Positions 42,432 through 50,897 of a stretch of DNA of 64,000 nt are shown in pieces. The first letter of the stretch is position 1. The number at the start of each line of letters is the position of its first letter. The notes under the pieces were generated by a model. The model saw nothing but the letters and a program-made list of their open reading frames with translations, was not told the origin of the DNA and made no database searches. The translations under genes and the position numbers were made by a program. Origin of the DNA: JAZKFT01 sp040386335 (GTDB taxonomy: Bacteria > Bacteroidota > Bacteroidia > Chitinophagales > Chitinophagaceae); contig JAZKFT010000012.1 of assembly GCA_040386335.1 (NCBI GenBank), positions 62,001 through 126,000 on the forward strand. Reading direction: 5' to 3'.

Positions 42432-45400
42432 CTGAACTATAAGATCACCATACTCGCCTGCCTACTTCTACTGACTGCGAAACTTAGCAGCCAGCCATAT
42501 TCATTTCGCCACTACCAGGTAGAAAACGGGCTTTCCAACAATGCCGTTATCTGCAGCATGCAGGATCAAAAAGGCTTTATGTGGTTTGGTACCAAAGATG
42601 GGCTCAACAGGTTTGACGGCTACACGTTTAAAATATTTCGCAGTGATCCCGACGACAGCGGAAGTATTGGCAGCAACTTTATCCATAGCCTTTACGAAGA
42701 CCCGAATGGTGTTATGTGGGTTGGCACAGAAAACAGGCTTTTTAAATACGATGCCACCACCGAGAGTTTCACTATGATACCCGATACGGCGTTTGGGCAG
42801 ATAAGAGATATACAAATGGATGGGTATGGCAATCTCTGGTTCATATCTGGTTTTACGCTGGTAAAATATAATGAGGTAAATAAAAATCTCACCTATTATA
42901 GTACTCCGCAAAATTTTGAAGCTACCTCCATCTGCCTTACTGCCGATAAAAACCTTTGGGTAACTACTGCGTTAGGCCTTTTAAAAAAATACAACCCGCA
43001 ACATCATTCCTTTAGCAGTTTCGATCTGTTTTCTCACTCACCCAAAACGGTGTCCCGATGGATAGAGAATTGTTTTGCAGCGGCTGATGGATCATTGTGG
43101 CTGGGAACTTCCAACCAGGGGGCAAAGGTGTTTCAGCCTGGTGATGCTTCATATGTTGATGTGCTTACCTACAACCCGGACAAGACTGAGATCTTCGTTA
43201 GAAATTTTGTTCAGAATACCGATAATGAGATCTGGCTGGCTACCGAATCCGGAGTTTTTATTTATAATATGAAAGCGGGGATTTTTGACAACCTGCAAAA
43301 GCAATACAACGATCCATATTCTATTTCGGACAATGCGGTGTACACTTTTTGTAAAGACAAAGAGGGCGGTATTTGGGCAGGTACCTATTTTGGTGGCATC
43401 AATTATTATCCCAGGCAGCAACTACGCTTTAATAACTATTTTCCAAAAAACGGGGAGAATGCATTAAGCGGGAATGTGGTAAGGGAGATACATGCAGATA
43501 ATCGTGGAAGCCTTTGGATAGGCACCGAAGATGCCGGCCTTAACAGGCTGGACACGAGTACGGGAAAATTTACATACTATAAGCCAACAGGTGCCGACGG
43601 AAGCATTTCTTACATGAACATACATGGCCTGCTCGTGAATGGTGACGAACTATGGATCGGTACATTTGAGCATGGTTTGGATGTCCTCAACATCAACACC
43701 GGTAAGGTTATCCGCCACTACAGCAAGGGTAACAACGGGAAGTCTCTGACCAGTAATTTCATTTACTGTATTTACAAAACCGACCAGGCGGAAATACTCT
43801 TAGGAACCACTATGGGTGCCTATACCTACAATGCCAGCCAAGATCATTTTGATCCCTTGCCCGGCATGCCATTATTGAACTGGTATTCATCAATTTTAAA
43901 AGATGAAAAAGGAATTGTTTGGGGAGGCACTTACGGCAATGGTATCAATTTTTACAATACCATCTCTAAAACATCAGGCAATTTCCGGTATAGCGCGGCC
44001 GACAAAAGCAGTCTTAGCAGCGACCGCGTAAACAGTATTTTCCAGGATAGTGATAAGAACCTTTGGTTTGCCACAGAAGGGGGATTATGTAAACTATTGC
44101 CTGCAGGCGATAAATTCAAAAGATACAATACTCAAAACGGCATGCCAACAGATTTTATACTGAGCATGCTGGAGGATAGCAAAAAAAATCTTTGGATCAG
44201 CACCAGCAAAGGGTTGGTTCGTTTAAACCCTAAAACCGATGATATCACTATTTATACCAAAGCCAATGGATTACTAAACGACCAATTTAATTTTAGTTCT
44301 GCATTTAAAGATGCCTCCGGCAAAATGTACTTTGGGAGTGTAAAGGGCATGATTAGTTTTCATCCCGATGTATATATCGTCGACAGTATTAATCCGTCCG
44401 TATTCATTACAGGTTTCCAGGTGTATAATAAGGAATTGACGATTGGCAAAAATGGAAGTCCACTTACAAGCTCCATCACCAACACTGAAAAAATTTCACT
44501 TGCTTATGATCAATCCACCTTTAGTATCGATTTTGCATCGCTGAGTTTTACAGCCCCGGAAATGAGCGAATATGCCTATAAAATGGAGGGCATGGATAAA
44601 GACTGGACTTATCTTAAAACGAACCGTAAAGTTTACTTCACAAATCTTAAGCCAGGCAACTATACTTTCAAGGTAAAGTCTACCAGTAACAATGCTAAAG
44701 ACAACCAGCAGGAAACCAGGCTTGTAATTGAAATTAGGCCGCCATGGTGGGCTTCTGTACCGGCTTATATTTTGTATGCTTTGGCCGGTTTACTCATCAC
44801 CCTGTATTTTATCCGTAATTACCATAACAGGATTGAAGAAAAGAACCTGCGGAAAATAGAACATCTCGAAATAGAAAAAGAGAAGGAACTATTTCAGGCT
44901 AAACTTGAGTTTTTTACCAATGTTGCCCACGAAATAAAGACACCACTTACACTAATAAAAGGCCCGCTGGAAAAAGTGATACGTAAGGCCGGCGACGTGC
45001 CGGAGATAAAAGATAGCTTGCGGATCATGGATCGAAATACCAACAGGCTGATTGATCTGACCAACCAATTGCTCGATTTCCGCCAAACAGAAATAAAAGG
45101 GTTCGGACTCAGTTTTGTGCAGGTGAATATTGTGGAATTACTGGAAGAAACCACGGCTGGTTTTCGCACACTGGCCGAGCAAAAAGGCCTTTTTTTCAAT
45201 GTGGTATTACCGGCTTCACCAATGATTGCAGCGGTAGATATAGAAGCATTTACTAAAATACTGACCAACCTTTTAAGCAATGCATTAAAGTATGCACAAT
45301 CCAGGGTGGAAGTGAAATTATTGCCCTGCAGCATATTGGAAAAGCATCTTACCATAGAAATTGGAAATGATGGTTACCTTGTTCCCGGCGACATGAGGGA

Positions 45401-45590
45401 CAAAATTTTTGAACCTTTTTTCCGGCTCAAAGAAACCCAAAAACAAAAAGGTACCGGCATTGGGCTCGCATTGTCACGATCGCTAACGGATTTGCATAAG
45501 GGTAAACTGTACCTAAAAGAAACAGGCGGGGACATGAATGTTTTTGTACTGGTAATGCCATTGCACCAGGATAGTCTTACAAAATCATAA
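42432..45590 (+). CDS. HTCS-type sensor histidine kinase (receiver part missing)
   Basis: About 1052 residues from a CTG at 42432. In-frame ATG starts only at 42558, but the frame upstream encodes a perfect signal peptide (NYKITILACLLLLTAKLSSQ) and the conserved start SFRHYQVENGLSNN, so a non-ATG start or a lost ATG is likely. Two-component propeller repeats (GFMWFGTKDGLNRFDGY and many WxGT) form the periplasmic sensor. Y_Y_Y lies at about 711-770, a membrane helix at about 777-795, the HisKA His833 in AHEIKTP, and the ATPase N box (NLLSNALKYA) and GTGIGLALS. Receiver and AraC parts, usually fused, are in the next gene. Confidence 0.88.
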   Translation: MNYKITILACLLLLTAKLSSQPYSFRHYQVENGLSNNAVICSMQDQKGFMWFGTKDGLNRFDGYTFKIFRSDPDDSGSIGSNFIHSLYEDPNGVMWVGTENRLFKYDATTESFTMIPDTAFGQIRDIQMDGYGNLWFISGFTLVKYNEVNKNLTYYSTPQNFEATSICLTADKNLWVTTALGLLKKYNPQHHSFSSFDLFSHSPKTVSRWIENCFAAADGSLWLGTSNQGAKVFQPGDASYVDVLTYNPDKTEIFVRNFVQNTDNEIWLATESGVFIYNMKAGIFDNLQKQYNDPYSISDNAVYTFCKDKEGGIWAGTYFGGINYYPRQQLRFNNYFPKNGENALSGNVVREIHADNRGSLWIGTEDAGLNRLDTSTGKFTYYKPTGADGSISYMNIHGLLVNGDELWIGTFEHGLDVLNINTGKVIRHYSKGNNGKSLTSNFIYCIYKTDQAEILLGTTMGAYTYNASQDHFDPLPGMPLLNWYSSILKDEKGIVWGGTYGNGINFYNTISKTSGNFRYSAADKSSLSSDRVNSIFQDSDKNLWFATEGGLCKLLPAGDKFKRYNTQNGMPTDFILSMLEDSKKNLWISTSKGLVRLNPKTDDITIYTKANGLLNDQFNFSSAFKDASGKMYFGSVKGMISFHPDVYIVDSINPSVFITGFQVYNKELTIGKNGSPLTSSITNTEKISLAYDQSTFSIDFASLSFTAPEMSEYAYKMEGMDKDWTYLKTNRKVYFTNLKPGNYTFKVKSTSNNAKDNQQETRLVIEIRPPWWASVPAYILYALAGLLITLYFIRNYHNRIEEKNLRKIEHLEIEKEKELFQAKLEFFTNVAHEIKTPLTLIKGPLEKVIRKAGDVPEIKDSLRIMDRNTNRLIDLTNQLLDFRQTEIKGFGLSFVQVNIVELLEETTAGFRTLAEQKGLFFNVVLPASPMIAAVDIEAFTKILTNLLSNALKYAQSRVEVKLLPCSILEKHLTIEIGNDGYLVPGDMRDKIFEPFFRLKETQKQKGTGIGLALSRSLTDLHKGKLYLKETGGDMNVFVLVMPLHQDSLTKS

Positions 45591-45625
45591 ACACACAACT
45601 TGCCAGGTGCACCAAAACTGATACT

Positions 45626-46402
45626 ATGAAACCTGTTTTATTATTGGTAGATGATAATGAGGAAATACTGGAATTCCTGGAGCATGAGCTCAATGAAAAG
45701 TATATGGTTGCTAAAGCCACCGATGGTGCTGAGGCGTTACTTGTTTTGAAGGAAACCGTGGTGCAACTTGTTATCAGCGATATCATGATGCCTGTAATGG
45801 ACGGGTTTGAGCTCTGTAAAATCATAAAAACCAATTTTGAGTATAGCCATATACCCGTGATATTACTCACCGCAAAAAACACCTTGCAATCGAAAATAGA
45901 GGGGCTGGAACTGGGCGCAGATGCGTATATCGAAAAGCCATTTTCGCCGGAATACCTGCAGGTGCAGATCAGCAACCTGCTCCACAACCGGGCTAAAATA
46001 AGGGAGTACTTCGCAAATTCGCCATTGGTACATATTAAAAGCATGGCGTATTCAAAAGCAGATGAGCATTTCCTGGAGCAGGTAAACGAAGCCATTCAGA
46101 ACAACCTAGCTGATGCCGACCTGGACGTAGAAAAACTGGCGAAGCTTGTAAACATGAGTCGCCCTACTTTGTATCGGAAAATAAGATCCATTGCAGATCT
46201 CTCACCAAACGAACTGATTAATATTACACGTCTTAAAAAGGCTGCTGAACTCCTTGCGGAAGGAGACTATAAAATTTATGAAGTCGCCGAAATGACCGGC
46301 TATAGTTCACAAACAAACTTTGGCCGCAATTTCCTAAAACAGTTTGGAATGACACCAACTGACTACCAGGCAAGTAAGCCCGCCGGAAAAAAGGAGGAGT
46401 AA
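45626..46402 (+). CDS. Response regulator with receiver and AraC-type HTH
   Basis: 258 residues. The receiver domain (1-120) has Asp9/Asp10, the phosphate acceptor Asp52 in ISDIMMP, Thr82 and Lys104 in IEKPF. The C-terminal 105 residues are an AraC helix-turn-helix: DVEKLAKLVNMSRPTLYRKI and AEMTGYSSQTNFGRNFLKQF. Sequence and domain order equal the C-terminal part of hybrid two-component regulators. It begins 35 bp after the kinase stop, in another frame. It should be phosphorylated by that kinase and switch on susC. Confidence 0.92.
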   Translation: MKPVLLLVDDNEEILEFLEHELNEKYMVAKATDGAEALLVLKETVVQLVISDIMMPVMDGFELCKIIKTNFEYSHIPVILLTAKNTLQSKIEGLELGADAYIEKPFSPEYLQVQISNLLHNRAKIREYFANSPLVHIKSMAYSKADEHFLEQVNEAIQNNLADADLDVEKLAKLVNMSRPTLYRKIRSIADLSPNELINITRLKKAAELLAEGDYKIYEVAEMTGYSSQTNFGRNFLKQFGMTPTDYQASKPAGKKEE

Positions 46403-46501
46403 AAGGTTTAAATCTTTGGCCGCGGCTAAAATGAGTCAAGCTGTAGCAGATTAAAGTTATTTAGGTGCATTCCCTTACTTTCGGCAAAACATCATTCCCA
46501 A

Positions 46502-47620
46502 ATGGCAAAAGAAAAAGCGAAAAAGAAGGAAACAAAATCAAAATCACTGATCACGGATGCGGCGCACCAGTTTATGATCAAATATGTCAACACGGCAAGC
46601 CCCGTTGGCTTTGAAAGCAGCGGGCAGAAAGTGTGGCTGGATTATGTAATGGCTTATGCGGATGAAAAAATGACCGATCCGTATGGCACAGCTGTGGCTG
46701 TGATTAACCCGGGACAGGATTTTAAAGTGGTAATAGAGGCACATGCTGACGAGATCAGCTGGTTTGTGAATTATATAGACGACAAGGGCCTGATGTACCT
46801 GAAACGCAATGGTGGCGTTGATCACCAGATAGCGCCGGCAAAGAGGGTTTTTATACATACTAAAAATGGTCCCGTAAAAGCAGTATTTGGCTGGCCGGCG
46901 ATACATACCCGCCTGAATGCCGACAAGGAAAATCAACCCAAGGTAGAGAACCTTTGGCTCGATTGCGGCGCACGGAGTAAGAAGGAAGTGGAAGGAATGG
47001 GCATCCATGTGGGTTGCGTGGTTACCTATGAAGACGGCTTTGACGAACTGGCGTTTGGCTATTATATCGGCCGTGCGTTCGACAACCGGATCGGTGGTTT
47101 TATGATAGCAGAAGTGGCCAGGCTGTTAAAAGAAAACAAGATAAAACTTCCCTACACCTTGTACGTGGTAAATGCGGTGCAGGAAGAAATAGGCCTGCGT
47201 GGTGCCGAAATGATTGCCCGCCGCCTGAAACCGGATGTAGCCATTATAACCGACGTTACGCACGATACCAGCACCCCCATGATCAGCAAAATGATACAGG
47301 GCGATATACAATGTGGCAAAGGCCCATCGCTGACCTTTGGTCCGGCGGTGCATAATAAGTTACTTGACCTGATAAGGGAAGTTGCCGAAAAACAAAAAAT
47401 CGATGTGCAGCTGAATTCAGTAAGCCGCAGTACCGGCACCGACACCGACAGTTTTGCATATGCCAACGATGGATGCCCGTCGGCGCTGATTTCTATTCCA
47501 TTACGTTATATGCATACGACGGTGGAAATGCTGCACAAGAGCGATATTGAGAACACCATTAAACTGATGTACGAAACACTGTTGACGCTGAAGCCGGGGA
47601 CGAACCTGAGCTATTTTTAA
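46502..47620 (+). CDS. M42 family aminopeptidase
   Basis: 372 residues. Metal and catalytic residues are visible: His81 and Asp83 in AHADEISW, Asp194 in AFDNRIGG (bridging), Glu228-Glu229 in QEEIGLRGA, and Asp251 in ITDVTHD, with a last His in the RYMHTTVEM region. These cytoplasmic enzymes form large tetrahedral complexes that trim N-terminal residues from peptides. The Lys-rich first 15 residues are unusual. TACTTTCG at 46476-46483 may be its -7 element. Confidence 0.88.
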   Translation: MAKEKAKKKETKSKSLITDAAHQFMIKYVNTASPVGFESSGQKVWLDYVMAYADEKMTDPYGTAVAVINPGQDFKVVIEAHADEISWFVNYIDDKGLMYLKRNGGVDHQIAPAKRVFIHTKNGPVKAVFGWPAIHTRLNADKENQPKVENLWLDCGARSKKEVEGMGIHVGCVVTYEDGFDELAFGYYIGRAFDNRIGGFMIAEVARLLKENKIKLPYTLYVVNAVQEEIGLRGAEMIARRLKPDVAIITDVTHDTSTPMISKMIQGDIQCGKGPSLTFGPAVHNKLLDLIREVAEKQKIDVQLNSVSRSTGTDTDSFAYANDGCPSALISIPLRYMHTTVEMLHKSDIENTIKLMYETLLTLKPGTNLSYF

Positions 47621-47640
47621 GGGAGGTATAAGGTATTAGG

Positions 47641-47739
47641 TGTAAGGTGTAAGGTGTAAGGTGTAAGGTAAAAAAGATCAGTAAACAATCTTGCACAGGG
47701 GCACCCTTCTCCGCGAGGCAAAGGGCTGGGGATGAGGCC
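47641..47739. repeat. Short tandem repeats and a degenerate CTCTCCGCGAG element
   Basis: Four exact 7-bp units TGTAAGG at 47641-47668 are followed at 47701-47739 by GCACCCTTCTCCGCGAGGC and GGGGATGAGG. The latter resembles the reverse complement of the perfect palindrome region at 50273-50294, so it looks like a decayed member of the same dispersed family. The spacer then carries AAATCATAAATCC words up to the next ATG. Confidence 0.65.
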
Positions 47740-47791
47740 CGGCCCGCACGTTTCGAAATCATAAATCCTACATCATAAATCAAAAATCTAA

Positions 47792-48286
47792 ATGGTGTTT
47801 TTAAAAAAAGTATACCGATACAGCAAGCCGTTGGGTATCGGTATGCTTTTTTTTGTGCTCGTGCAGTTGTTTTGTTTTTATAAAGGTGGGATGGTATTTA
47901 GTCCATGGTATAATTATGGGATGTTTTCGGAAAGGATAGAAATGAAGCCCCAATACCCGGTAAATAGGGTCGACGGCCTGCGCGGAAAGGATTATACGCC
48001 GCAGACATGGGACAAGATTCATTATACGTTGCAGCAGATCCAGGACCAGGGCAAAAACGATTCCTTGTATGAAAATGAAGTCAAGCGAATTTTTTCGAAG
48101 ATGCATTTGCCGGTTGCAAAGAAAAATAAATTTATTTCGCTCACTGCAGACGAAAACGCTGCTCCATGGTATCGGGAATATATTTTAAGCACCTTAGGAA
48201 TCCCTGATATTTTGTGGGTGGCAACTACAATCGATTATAAATGGGATGGTGAAAAGTTAGTTTTCTTGCAAAATTCCGACCGATAG
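47792..48286 (+). CDS. Membrane-anchored protein of unknown function
   Basis: 164 residues. One N-terminal membrane helix (GIGMLFFVLVQLFCFY) and an outside domain with MVFSPWYNYGMFSERIEM. No family that I can name. The next gene starts one base after its stop, so the two are co-translated and probably act together. The start codon lies at the end of a spacer repeat (CATAAATCAAAAATCTAA). Confidence 0.6.
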   Translation: MVFLKKVYRYSKPLGIGMLFFVLVQLFCFYKGGMVFSPWYNYGMFSERIEMKPQYPVNRVDGLRGKDYTPQTWDKIHYTLQQIQDQGKNDSLYENEVKRIFSKMHLPVAKKNKFISLTADENAAPWYREYILSTLGIPDILWVATTIDYKWDGEKLVFLQNSDR

Positions 48287-48287
48287 T

Positions 48288-49130
48288 ATGGAACAATTTT
48301 CTGCTTATCACCGCCAGCGCCTTACATTTCTTTTTGTCTTGCTATTCTATATCCTGGCAGGCTACAAGTGGCTCAATGGCATGTGGATGTACCAGATGCA
48401 ACCGCATTTTTTTAATACCCGATTTGATGGCACCACCTGGCTATTTATGCAAACGGGCATCCATCAATGGCTGATTGACAATAAGCCGGGCTGGATCTTG
48501 TTTGATGCTTTTTTTTATTCCATACCGTTACTGTACTGGCTTGCCTACAAGCGCAATATTAAGTGGGCATCATGGGTCGCAGTGCTCATGCTGATTGTTA
48601 ACTGGGTGTATGCACAATGTTATACTTTGTATCCCACCAATTCCATCGAGGGCCATGTGGGCTGGCTGCTGTATCCATTTGTGCTGATGACGGTGAGGCT
48701 GAAAAGTTTTTACTTTCTCATGAATGCGATGCGCTATTTCTTCCTGTTCTTTTTTGCATCGGCTGCTATCTGGAAATTCAGACAGGGCGGCCTTTTTAAC
48801 CCGGAACAAATGAGCGGCATTTTACTGATGCAGCACAAAGAATATCTTGTTTCGGCACCTGATTATTGGTACACCCATTTTATTTATTGGCTGGTTAGAC
48901 ACCAGGTCGTTGGGTATATGTTGTACCTGGCCGGCACTGTGCTGGAACTGGCTTTTATCATTGGCTTTTTTACCAAAAAATACGACAAACTCTTGCTGTT
49001 ACTCTTTATCGCATTCCTCATCTTGGACCTGCTGATTATGCGGATACCTTATTTTGAAATTTTGCCGATGGCGTTGCCGCTATTGTTCTCGAAATATGCA
49101 GAACCCGCAGTTGAGAGGCATCGAAAATAG
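48288..49130 (+). CDS. Multi-pass membrane protein (HTTM/DoxX-like)
   Basis: 280 residues with about seven hydrophobic segments (FLFVLLFYILAGY, ASWVAVLMLIVNWVY, YFFLFFFASAAIWKF, MLYLAGTVLELAFIIGFF, LLLLLFIAFLILDLLI). The pattern recalls the membrane part of HTTM (vitamin K carboxylase-like) and DoxX-type proteins, but the catalytic Lys and glutamate set of a carboxylase is not evident. It forms a two-gene unit with the preceding anchor protein. Function unknown. Confidence 0.65.
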   Translation: MEQFSAYHRQRLTFLFVLLFYILAGYKWLNGMWMYQMQPHFFNTRFDGTTWLFMQTGIHQWLIDNKPGWILFDAFFYSIPLLYWLAYKRNIKWASWVAVLMLIVNWVYAQCYTLYPTNSIEGHVGWLLYPFVLMTVRLKSFYFLMNAMRYFFLFFFASAAIWKFRQGGLFNPEQMSGILLMQHKEYLVSAPDYWYTHFIYWLVRHQVVGYMLYLAGTVLELAFIIGFFTKKYDKLLLLLFIAFLILDLLIMRIPYFEILPMALPLLFSKYAEPAVERHRK

Positions 49131-49180
49131 AAACGCCAGTTTTTTAAAAAATGGAGTTGCTTGTCGGAGTGTTTGAAAGT

Positions 49181-50230
49181 CTACAATTTCCTCTCCATAT
49201 TCAGAGTAATACCAACCTGGTGGTTGGCCATATTGCTTACATACAAACCGGTGGCGTAGCGAAATTGAAACTGTTTGTAGGTGATGCCCAGCCCTCCGCT
49301 AAAACCTGCGAGGCCGTTTCCAGCATTGCCAAGGCTTTGTTCTTTTCTGCGCAAAAAATTATAGCCCAGTCCCAGGTCAATATTTTTACTGAGGAACAAC
49401 TGAACACCTAAAACCAGGTGCGATGAAAGTTTATTAAAAAAACTGGTGGGCTTACCCTCTCCTAATCCATTCTCATTTGTGAAGGCGGAGTCGTTGTAAT
49501 AAATATCCCAGCGATGGGCCTGCTGCCAGGCCAGCGAAAACTGGATCGGTGCTTTGGCCAGTCTTTTTGTAACACCCACCTGAACATCAAATGGTAGTTC
49601 ATCTTTTGAACCATTTTGATAAACCGATAATTGCTGCCCCATATTCCGTGCAACAATGGCAAACCGGAACAGCTGAACTGAATCTGTATAAGTCAGTCCC
49701 ACATCTGCTGCAATGCCGGTGGCTACATTACCGCCATAGTTACTATTGATATATTTTACATGAATCCCGGCACTGAACCGTGGCACAAATTCCTTAGCTG
49801 CAGAAAGGGTGACTGTATAGTCATTCGCACGAAAATTTCCCTGCACATTACCTACCGCATCGGTTTGCGGGGTGCTGCCATAATTAAAATAGCTGATGCT
49901 GCCACTTACATTCAGATCCTGTTTTTCCAGGTGATGGTTGTATTGGGCATAAAGATTTTTTATATCCGCTAAAAAGAAATTGAAGCTCGTGGAAACCTGT
50001 TGGTGGTTGGTCTTATTCATCAGTGCCGGGTTATTCCAGCACGCAGTGGCATCGTTGGTAATCGCCGAAGGCTGCACGCCACCCAATGAACTGACAGCAG
50101 GAGAGGGCCCGAGTTTTAGAAAATTAAAGACACTGTTGCCGCCCAATGTTTGGGATTGAGAATTGAATATTGAAAATTGAAAAATGAGAAAAAGTAGCCC
50201 AAATGCATTATGTGAATCTGATTTTCTCAT
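49181..50230 (-). CDS. porQ: Type IX secretion system protein PorQ
   Basis: 349 residues, an outer membrane beta-barrel of the PorV/PorQ type. After the signal peptide comes GGNSVFNFLKLGPSPAVSSLGG and the NPALMNKT turn, which mark PorQ. The protein belongs to the attachment step of type IX secretion and gliding proteins. The signal peptide text (LIFQFSIFNSQSQ) is encoded by an AT-rich word repeat common in spacers here, so the original signal may have been replaced. Single gene. Confidence 0.82.
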   Translation of the reverse strand: MRKSDSHNAFGLLFLIFQFSIFNSQSQTLGGNSVFNFLKLGPSPAVSSLGGVQPSAITNDATACWNNPALMNKTNHQQVSTSFNFFLADIKNLYAQYNHHLEKQDLNVSGSISYFNYGSTPQTDAVGNVQGNFRANDYTVTLSAAKEFVPRFSAGIHVKYINSNYGGNVATGIAADVGLTYTDSVQLFRFAIVARNMGQQLSVYQNGSKDELPFDVQVGVTKRLAKAPIQFSLAWQQAHRWDIYYNDSAFTNENGLGEGKPTSFFNKLSSHLVLGVQLFLSKNIDLGLGYNFLRRKEQSLGNAGNGLAGFSGGLGITYKQFQFRYATGLYVSNMANHQVGITLNMERKL

Positions 50231-50272
50231 GGTGGCAGTTTAAAACTATGGTCATTTGAGCCTCACCCTCTT

Positions 50273-50294
50273 TCCCTCTCCTCGCGGAGAGGGA
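50273..50294. repeat. REP-like palindrome TCCCTCTCC-TCGC-GGAGAGGGA
   Basis: Nine perfectly paired bases on each side of a four-base loop, upstream of porQ. A degenerate relative lies at 47701-47739. The flanks CTCACCCTCTT and GACGGTGC extend the likeness. Confidence 0.75.
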
Positions 50295-50376
50295 CGGTGC
50301 TGTAGTGCATATCCAAACAACAGTTCTTCCAAATCATCATTATACCTTCCCAGGCTATCTGAATCACGAATTATTT

Positions 50377-50461
50377 CATTTGCACATCTGCACATTCCTT
50401 CATTTCCACATTTCCACATTTCTCACATTTCCACATTCCTTCATTCTCACATTTCCACATT
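50377..50461. repeat. CACATT/TTCCACA low-complexity array
   Basis: About 85 bp made of irregular copies of CACATTTCC and CACATTCC, ending at the smpB stop codon. It is a simple repeat with no fixed period. Confidence 0.7.
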
Positions 50462-50897
50462 AACGCTTCAAATACCGCTGTATCTCCTTCTTCGTATCCC
50501 GTTCTTTAATGGAATCGCGTTTGTCGTGGATCTTTTTTCCCTTGCCCAGGCCTATTTCTATTTTGGCCCAGCCGTTTTCGTTAAAGAAAATTTTGAGCGG
50601 AACAATGGTATAGCCTTTCTCTTTTGTTTTGGCTTCGAGTTTTTTTAGTTCTTTCTTATTGAGCAGTAGTTTTCTCTCCTGGGTAGGCAGGTGGTTGTAG
50701 ATAGTACCCAATTTGTATTCGGAAATGTGGAGGCTTTTTACATAGAGTTCGCCCTTATCAAACAGGCAATAGGCATCGTTAAAGCTGGCCTTGCCCGCCC
50801 GCAACGATTTTACTTCGGTACCCGTAAGCACCAGGCCGGCAGTGAATTGCTGCTCTATAAAATATTCGTGGTATGCGGCTTTGTTATTAATACTCAT
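50460..50897 (-). CDS. smpB: SsrA-binding protein
   Basis: 145 residues, full length. Family marks are NKKAAYHEYFIEQQF-like text, GLVLTGTEVKSLRAGKASF, and the tail KGKKIHDKRDSIKERD that reaches into the ribosome. It brings tmRNA to stalled ribosomes for rescue. The stop of the upstream 512-residue protein shares one base with its start (TAATG), so translation is coupled to an unrelated exported protein. tmRNA itself is not in the window. Confidence 0.96.
   Translation of the reverse strand: MSINNKAAYHEYFIEQQFTAGLVLTGTEVKSLRAGKASFNDAYCLFDKGELYVKSLHISEYKLGTIYNHLPTQERKLLLNKKELKKLEAKTKEKGYTIVPLKIFFNENGWAKIEIGLGKGKKIHDKRDSIKERDTKKEIQRYLKR

Noticed and set aside
42501..42911. 136-residue minus-strand protein over the kinase start
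   Set aside because: It is a shadow of the kinase gene, whose own frame encodes conserved propeller repeats.
45575..45600. Programmed -1 frameshift joining kinase and regulator
   Set aside because: No X-XXY-YYZ slippery heptamer and no clear downstream stem were found; a mutation, error or true split is more likely.
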